19,605 nucleotides of DNA from Saprospiraceae bacterium UBA7328. Its GTDB lineage: Bacteria > Bacteroidota > Bacteroidia > Chitinophagales > Saprospiraceae. Below the pieces are notes generated by a model. That model was not told the origin of the DNA. It saw only the letters and a list, made by a program, of their open reading frames with translations, and made no database searches. The first letter of the stretch is position 1; the number at the start of each line of letters is the position of its first letter. The DNA lies in the NCBI GenBank assembly GCA_002471345.1, contig DKPS01000027.1, forward strand, positions 21,313 to 40,917. The letters run 5' to 3'. Position numbers and translations under genes: made by a program. Shown piece after piece: positions 14,456 to 19,605 of the stretch.

Positions 14456-16357
14456 TCAAAGGATCTGATAACTTTTTTCAAAATTGTATAGATCAATCAG
14501 TTTTTGAAATTCTGGTGTTTCTCTGACAGGATCATATCTAGCGTCCACATAGAGGTCATCAGGCAATAAATTCTGTTCTGATCCAAGAGTAAGATATTTC
14601 AGACATTACGCTGTATCATCTAGTCCACAGTACAAGGTGGATAGTATAATATAGTCTCTTGAAGACTCTACCGTAAAATCATTCAAAAATTCATTGACTA
14701 TATCTGTATGACCCAATTTAGCATGGCAGTACATTTTGGCACGGACTAGTGATATGACCTTGGGATTTAATTTCAGTGCATTGCTATAATGCTCCAGAGC
14801 TTGTGCATAATTCTTCTGAGCTTCAAAATGAATCCCTTTGGCCCAAACGAATAAAAAAGAATTTTGAAACAAAGCTTCACCTTTATCTAAATAATAATTG
14901 CTTTGTTCGAAATCTTTTAAGTATCCGCAATTGCTCACATGACCAGCTGTGATCACAGGAAGTAATGGGTCAAGTTCGGCAGCTTTAGCACTGTAATATA
15001 CAGCTCGATCCAACTCTCCTATTTCTCGTAGTAGAAGGCTGTACCAATAATTGCCAAGCGCACTATTTGGATTAAATACAATTACTTTTTTAAATGCATC
15101 AATTGATTCCTGCCACTTATGCTGATCGTTATATATACTGCCTAATACTAGCCATGCCATGTCATTTTGATCATCTATTTTAAGGGCTTGTTTTGCCGAA
15201 GAGATACTTTGTTCATGAGTTCTTTGACGATCTTCATAGTGCAAATTGCCTAACAAACTATATGCAAGTGCTTTAAATGCAAAAGCATCTGCAAACAGGG
15301 AGTCATAAATTAATGCCTCTTCCATAAGTCGAAGACCCTCATAAAGACCCGATTCTCTGCGTGAGTGTATAAGTTCTCTGCCTGTCACGAAAGAATTATA
15401 TGCTTTTAAATTACTCGTAGGTCCTTTATCAAATTGAGCAGATAAATCTTTGGTTAAGTTCTGGCTTAGAGCCAAAGCTATTTTTTTTGAAACCTCTGAT
15501 TGAATTTCAAAAATATCTTCTAAGTCTCTGTCGTAATCTTGTGCCCAAACATGAGTATCGTCAGTGCTTCGTATAAGTTGGACAGTAATCTTTACTTGAT
15601 TGTCCACTGATCTTACACTTCCTTCTAGAATGTAATTCACACCCAATTCTGATCCTATTTCTTTTAGCGACTTATCGGTATCTCTATATAGTATGGAAGA
15701 TGTACGAGAGATCACTTTTAAATCGGGCAATTTTGTCAGATTAGTAAGGATGTCTTCCATTACGCCATCACTAAAAAAAGTAGATTCACCAGGATTCAAA
15801 TTTGTAAATGGCAACACCGCAATGGAATTTTCGCCCAGAACAGGTATTCTATTAACAAGAAAATCATTAGAGTGCGAATTATCAATTACAGAATTCTCAT
15901 TAATAAAATAAAGAATAAAAAAAACTAAGATCGATAAGCCCACAACTATTGGAATCACAGAGCTTAATCTTTCCAATGATCCGTTGGCATTTTCTGTTGG
16001 ATCGAGTTTGGAAGGCTTGCTTTCTATTCTTGTATTTCGATGTTCTTTGCGATAAATAGATGGGGACAGTCCGAATTCTTGCTGAAAGTATTTACTGAAA
16101 TTTTGAGCATTATTGATTCCTGTGGCATAAGATATTTCCGAGAAGGTCAGATCTGTATTTTCAATTAAAGTCTTGGCATTTTGAATTTTGCGCTTTCTTA
16201 TGTAAAGGGAAGTCGAAATTCCTGAATCCGCCTTTATTTTACGATGAAGGTTCGATCGACTCACACCAAGAGCGCTACAAATAAAATCGATGGAAAATGA
16301 ACTATTTTCCATGTTTTCATCTATAAGATTGTTCAATTTTTTGAAAAATTCACTCAC
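14456..16357 (-). pseudogene. AraC-HTH / TM / TolB-like / TPR regulator interrupted by an in-frame TAA
   Basis: GTG start at 16357; 583 codons run to a TAA at 14608-14606. The same frame then continues for 49 codons to a TGA at 14458-14456. Residues 8-105 are an AraC-type DNA-binding domain with two HTHs (ICSALGVSRSNLHRKI, ISYATGINNAQNFSKYFQQE). A TM helix lies at about 132-153. Residues 176-300 are a TolB/FlgO-like domain (NSIAVLPFTNLNPGES, YILEGSVRSVDNQVKITVQL). Residues from 316 are TPRs. The architecture suggests a membrane one-component regulator with cytoplasmic N-terminal HTH and periplasmic TPRs. The post-stop segment DDLYVDARYDPVRETPEFQK is the typical C-terminal end of this protein type, so the TAA interrupts a conserved terminal repeat. 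The protein may still work without its last 50 residues. A sequencing error is possible. Confidence 0.8.
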
Positions 16358-16408
16358 CTATTCAGTTTGTCGATTTTTTTTTAACGATAGCAAGGTTGAG
16401 CAATTGAA

Positions 16409-16461
16409 ACAATACACTAAGTATAATGGAACAATATACTAAAGATATGACATTAAACTAA
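16409..16461. promoter_or_regulatory. Three direct repeats upstream of the AraC-type regulator
   Basis: ACAATACACTAA (16409-16420), ACAATATACTAA (16431-16442) and ACATTAAACTAA (16450-16461) are near-identical 12-mers, same orientation, with start-to-start spacing of 22 and 19 bp. The nearest is about 50 bp upstream of the GTG start of the AraC-type regulator. Proteins of the AraC family commonly bind direct repeats about two helical turns apart, so these may be autoregulatory sites. This is inference from spacing and position; AT-rich sequence raises the chance background. Confidence 0.4.
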
Positions 16462-16563
16462 ACTTTTGGAAGAATGCACCAATGCTATTCCAGCGTTTCA
16501 GAATAACTTTGATTTAATAATTGCACCCTAATGTGGAACTGCATAATTTCTAAAAAACCATAA

Positions 16564-16699
16564 GGTACGGAACTTTCGTTTTTGATGCTATAATTGTAGA
16601 GAATATTAACCTCACATCTAGTATTAAAGTGTTGATTTGCATATTTTTACATATTAAATATATTACTATGTTTAAGGATTGAAAAGAGAGTTCTGTACC
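16564..16699. repeat. Imperfect terminal-inverted-repeat pair, 136 bp end to end
   Basis: The left arm 16564-16581 (GGTACGGAACTTTCGTTT) matches the reverse complement of 16682-16699 at 15 of 18 positions. The interior of about 100 bp is non-coding and AT-rich. The size and layout are those of a MITE or a decayed insertion-sequence remnant, but I see no target-site duplication and no second copy in this window. Confidence 0.35.
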
Positions 16700-16717
16700 C
16701 ATTTTTTTGTTTTAATG

Positions 16718-16766
16718 AAAGGTAATTCAAACATTTGAAATCACAAGTGAATACTAGATTACCTTT
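16718..16766. repeat. Nested inverted repeats, possible three-way-junction structure
   Basis: Outer arms AAAGGTAAT (16718-16726) and ATTACCTTT (16758-16766) are perfectly complementary over 9 bp. Inside lie two further palindromes, TTCAAA-CA-TTTGAA (16726-16739) and TCAC-AA-GTGA (16741-16750). As RNA this would fold into a short stem carrying two small hairpins. No terminator-like T-run or known RNA family was recognised. Confidence 0.35.
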
Positions 16767-17076
16767 TATAAAGCGATACGTTCCAGTGACATGGCTCCTC
16801 AGGAAAATGCTTTAATAACCATTTAGCTTGTGAATACCTTATACCGTCCAAATCAATTATTGTAGAAACGACTAACTACTTAGAGTGTTTTTCAAATGCA
16901 TCTCATCTTAGGCATTGATAACTAATGGCGAATAAGGTGTCTACTCAATCATCACTAGATCTAGTGGACAATTGGTTTAGAAAACTGTTGCGGTACAATA
17001 AGAATTTTGTGGTTAAATCAATGTTTCTGACATTTACATTCATAACTTGAATGGAAATGATTAGAAATCAATTTAA

Positions 17077-18117
17077 ATGAGGGCCGCAATCTATAAAAAT
17101 TTCAAAGGACCAATTTCCATTGAAAATGTACCTGACCCTACGCCAAACCCACAAGGCGTAGTTGTGAAAGTTAACGCATCTGGCATTTGCCGAAGCGACT
17201 GGCATGGCTGGATGGGTCACGACTCAGATATACATTTACCTCATATACCTGGTCATGAATTAGCAGGAGAAATAATAGAAACCGGAATAGAAGTGCAGCA
17301 TTTCAAAGTTGGAGATAGAATCACTGTTCCTTTCGTTTGTGGATGTGGTACATGTGTTCCTTGTATAGAAGGGAATCAACAAGTATGTGATCATCAAAGT
17401 CAACCTGGGTTTACACATTGGGGGTCTTTTGCCCAATACGTAGCACTTGATTATGCAGATCAGAATTTGGTGCTATTACCTGAAGAAATTGACAACATTA
17501 CCGCAGCTAGCTTAGGATGTAGGTTTGTGACCTCATTTCGCGCAGTCGTTGCACAAGGGAAAATACGCCCAGGTCAGTTTGTTGCTATTCATGGTTGTGG
17601 TGGTGTGGGCCTCTCAGCGATAATGATAGCTAAATCCTATGGAGCAATCCCAATAGCTATTGATATTAACGATTCTATATTGAAAAAAGCCAAAAAATTA
17701 GGAGCTGAATACACCCTCAATGCATACCAGTCTCAAAATGTTCCTGAAGACATAAAAGAAATCACAAAAGGAGGATGCCATATTTCAATTGATGCATTAG
17801 GCAGCACCCAAACTTGCCTAAATTCAATCCAATCACTCAGGAAGAGAGGAAAACATATTCAAGTCGGGCTCATGGTTAATCATCATTCGACTGTACCAAT
17901 TCCAATGGATAAAATAATAGCTGATGAACTTGAACTAATTGGAAGCCATGGCATGCAAGCTCATAAATATCCTGATATGTTGGATATGATAATCAATGGA
18001 AGTCTGAAACCCGAACTCCTATTAGATAGAACAGTCACATTAGAAGAGTCAACAAATATTCTGATTAATATGGATAAGTTTGAGAACAATGGAATGGTTG
18101 TAATTGATCAATTTTAA
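17077..18117 (+). CDS. Zinc-dependent alcohol dehydrogenase (MDR family)
   Basis: 346 residues. Catalytic zinc ligands are visible as Cys38 (SGICRSDWHGW), His60-Glu61 (PGHELAGEI) and Cys148 (SLGCRFVTSF). The structural zinc site is Cys90, 93, 96 and 104 in CGCGTCVPCIEGNQQVC. The Rossmann motif GCGGVG is at 173-178, and Asp196 at the end of the second strand (PIAIDIND) predicts NAD rather than NADP. The family oxidises alcohols or reduces aldehydes in the cytoplasm; the substrate is not evident. The protein is complete and of normal length. It is divergent from the AraC/TPR regulator across a 719-bp gap, so regulation by that protein is possible but unproven. It ends 7 bp from the stop of the convergent CHAT gene. 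Confidence 0.93.
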   Translation: MRAAIYKNFKGPISIENVPDPTPNPQGVVVKVNASGICRSDWHGWMGHDSDIHLPHIPGHELAGEIIETGIEVQHFKVGDRITVPFVCGCGTCVPCIEGNQQVCDHQSQPGFTHWGSFAQYVALDYADQNLVLLPEEIDNITAASLGCRFVTSFRAVVAQGKIRPGQFVAIHGCGGVGLSAIMIAKSYGAIPIAIDINDSILKKAKKLGAEYTLNAYQSQNVPEDIKEITKGGCHISIDALGSTQTCLNSIQSLRKRGKHIQVGLMVNHHSTVPIPMDKIIADELELIGSHGMQAHKYPDMLDMIINGSLKPELLLDRTVTLEESTNILINMDKFENNGMVVIDQF

Positions 18118-18120
18118 TAT

Positions 18121-18135
18121 AGGCCTAAGCGGCCT
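18121..18135. terminator. Short shared hairpin between convergent genes
   Basis: AGGCC (18121-18125), loop TAAGC, GGCCT (18131-18135) lie between the alcohol dehydrogenase stop (18117) and the CHAT gene, and contain the CHAT stop codon (18125-18127). The GC stem in AT-rich surroundings could act on both strands, but T-tracts are poor on either side. Confidence 0.35.
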
Positions 18136-19516
18136 TCTTAAATCCCCAGTATCCAATACCCAAGAGCAATGCAAGTCCAATAGAAATGGCAATTGTTTTG
18201 TTCTTATTGGAACTTTTTATAGCTACATCATCTCCCATAAGGACAAATGCACTCCAGAAATAAGGAAAGCTCTTTCTATTCAAGGATAGATAATCCAACT
18301 TTGCTTCTCTTAAGACCGCATCCTTTTCTTTACCTTCTTTTAAAAGTTCATAGAACCGCTGCATAATTATACTTGTAGACTCATCATCTGCTTGCCATAA
18401 ACTCATCACAATGTTTGGCACACCAGCTTGTCTAAATCCCCTCGCCAATGACATTACTCCTTCTCCTTTTTCAATTCTTCCACTCCCCGTATTACATGCA
18501 CTCAGCACCACCATCTCAGCGGGGAGATTCATATTATAAAGCTCATAATTATGCAAAACATTGTCTTCGTCCTCATCGTCGATATCAGAAAATATCAGTT
18601 CTGATTTTAATGGTTTTTCTTCGTCCGTAAAAGCGTGCATTGCTAAATGTAGAAATCGATAATTTGGAGCTAAATTTTTGAAATTTTTCTCTGTGGCCAT
18701 TTCTTTATTTAGTAATAGTCCACCAATTAATTTTACCACTTTCGCAGCCTCTGAGTTAATGTGTTCTAATTTTGTAAATCCAGATCTGGATGCTAGTATT
18801 TCATTTGAACTTTCTAAATAATCTGGAGCAAAAGCTAGAATTTCATCTACTTCAAAATCATATTTTCTATTCTCTCTCATGAATAAGTTTGCCGAAAAAG
18901 AATAACTCACTTCTCGATCTTTAATGAGATAATCTAATTCAGAATAATCGACTTTGTCTGAAGTCAGAGGCGTTTCTTTTATAAGTAATTCAAATGGTAG
19001 AAAACTCAGCACACCATCAGGTACTATATTTATAGAATTGTAAGGGCCATTCAAAACGGGAGCTAAAATTCCATCATAAACATTCTTACTTAATCGAACA
19101 AAATTGGAATACAATCTAGCGCTATTCCCTTGATTGACAGCATTTTGAACATTCTTTGTCATATCAATCAATGACCTTATATCCATTTTAACGTCAGTGG
19201 GCAACGAATGAAGTTCAATCTCAGATTTACTAATTTTTAGTGCATAAATGTGTTCTTCAGCTACTAAATATTCTACAAACAGTTCGTCATCAGACAAAGC
19301 ATTTTAAACAGCCGAAGGCGTAATAATTTCAGTGTTTTCTTTAAGCTGAAACACCTGAGGATAATTCGATTGAATATGTTTATCTAGTTCTTCAATTTTT
19401 TCTTTCTGAGCAAATATTTCAGCATTAATTGTCGCAAGACTCTCTTCTTTTAAAATATGATGATCCAATTCTAATTCTAGTTCTGTAATACTACCACTAA
19501 TAGCTTGCCTTCTGTA
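18125..19516 (-). pseudogene. CHAT-domain (caspase-like) protease, 5'-truncated and interrupted by an in-frame TAA
   Basis: The CHAT domain carries its catalytic His in FLHLAMHAFTDEE (codon 18637-18635) and Cys in VVLSACNTGSGRIEKGEG (codon 18496-18494), with the typical GFRQAGVPNIVMSLWQADD following. A C-terminal TM helix (TIAISIGLALLLGIGYWGF) ends the protein. The longest stop-free frame starts only at a TTG at 19297, three codons after a TAA at 19306-19304. Upstream of that TAA the same frame stays open for 70 codons (19516-19307) and reads QSNYPQVFQLKENTEI then ITPSAV, the normal lead-in to a CHAT domain. At the stop the family usually has Gln, so CAA to TAA is likely. The N-terminal TPRs expected of such proteins are missing beyond 19516. 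CHAT proteases cleave partner proteins, sometimes in cell-death or defence systems; no such partner is visible here. Confidence 0.8.
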
Positions 19517-19605
19517 CTACTCCTGATGATGACATAGTGGTTTGTAAGGATGGAGTACAAGTAAACGTGAAATGTATAGAACTAATAAACCCACTAGTGG
19601 TTTGT
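19504..19605 (+). CDS. Fragment of a Cys-rich repeat protein open at the right edge (after a junction)
   Basis: The plus strand is open from 19504 (after a TAG at 19501-19503) to the edge. From 19513 it reads CTTPDDDIVVCKDGVQVNV then KCIELINPLVVC. It has no start codon and would be an internal piece of a protein whose beginning lies elsewhere. The direct repeat TAGTGGTTTGT occurs at 19535-19545 and 19595-19605, 60 bp apart, both encoding part of [I/L]VVC, which suggests a repeat of about 20 residues. It overlaps the end of the broken CHAT frame on the other strand by about 13 bp. The switch of coding strand mid-gene points to a rearrangement or an assembly join. The fragment is too short for a family call. 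Confidence 0.35.

Larger units (their letters stand above)
16358..17076. other. 719-bp divergent intergenic region rich in repeats
   Basis: No credible coding frame, tRNA or rRNA was found here. It separates the AraC/TPR regulator (minus) from the alcohol dehydrogenase (plus), so it must hold both promoters; no exact TAnnTTTG box was found. What can be seen: three direct repeats close to the regulator start (16409-16461), an 18-bp imperfect inverted repeat pair 136 bp end to end (16564-16699), a compact nested inverted-repeat structure (16718-16766) and a 14-bp palindrome (16953-16966). The length and structure suggest decayed mobile DNA or an unrecognised RNA, without proof of either. Confidence 0.55.

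Noticed and set aside
16953..16966. Perfect 14-bp palindrome CACTAGATCTAGTG
   Set aside because: A 14-bp perfect palindrome is expected about once by chance in a window of this size, and nothing else links it to a function.
14606..19306. Reassignment of TAA to Gln in this organism
   Set aside because: TAA ends at least four intact genes here at the expected place (3793-3795, 4683-4685, 9368-9370, 18115-18117), so a global code change is not supported.
18125..19516. CHAT protease as part of a defence system with neighbouring genes
   Set aside because: The only adjacent intact gene is a metabolic dehydrogenase. No gRAMP, gasdermin, nuclease or sensor gene is visible, and the gene itself is broken.
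19535..19605. CRISPR-like repeat (TAGTGGTTTGT twice, 60 bp apart)
   Set aside because: The repeat is only 11 bp, has two copies, lies in an open coding frame and encodes a recurring [I/L]VVC motif, so it fits a protein repeat or an assembly artefact better.

Overview
The window looks like a stretch of a marine or environmental Bacteroidota genome, most probably a member of the Saprospiraceae or a close relative. The DNA is AT-rich, and starts lack a clear Shine-Dalgarno sequence and are preceded by A-rich leaders. One promoter fits the Bacteroidota pattern (TTG, 18 nt, TAnnTTTG). The protein content also fits: a large two-part signal peptidase I, a subtilase with a HYR domain and a T9SS-like C-terminal domain, PD40 beta-propellers, a helix-turn-helix/TM/TolB-like/TPR regulator, and a secreted protein made of GVxGxS repeats. 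No rRNA, tRNA, CRISPR array or complete insertion sequence was recognised.

Layout. 1-974 (minus) is the 5' part of a secreted repeat protein that runs off the left edge. 975-1345 is a divergent intergenic region with a perfect 28-bp palindrome. 1346-1921 encodes a small secreted protein that I do not recognise. 2197-6579 is a probable three-gene operon: signal peptidase I, an exported beta-propeller and an exported subtilase. 6686-9370 is an exported S9 peptidase with an extra C-terminal domain, closed by a strong terminator. 9444-11144 carries a VanZ-like membrane protein and an unknown single-pass membrane protein. 11228-14446 is a minus-strand group: methyltransferase, sialidase-fold lipoprotein, small membrane protein and a small lipoprotein.

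14456-16357 (minus) is an AraC-HTH/TM/TolB-like/TPR regulator. It is interrupted by one in-frame TAA at 14606-14608, and the reading frame continues convincingly for 49 further codons. It ends 9 bp before the small lipoprotein gene, so the two probably form an operon. 16358-17076 is a long gene-free region with three direct repeats upstream of the regulator and several inverted repeats. 17077-18117 is a zinc alcohol dehydrogenase. 18125-19516 (minus) is a CHAT-domain (caspase-like) protease gene that is also broken. It has an in-frame TAA at 19304-19306, and its 5' part stops at a junction near 19505-19520, beyond which a different open frame runs on the plus strand.

How the genes relate. The left and centre are dominated by protein export and extracellular proteolysis: signal peptidase with an exported propeller and protease, then a second exported peptidase. 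The right third holds two degraded or interrupted genes (regulator and CHAT protease), a repeat-rich intergenic region and a possible rearrangement or assembly junction. The left edge lies inside a repetitive gene and the right edge carries an apparent junction with a short direct repeat, so the window may be a whole contig. Anomalies in the last 100 bp deserve caution for that reason.
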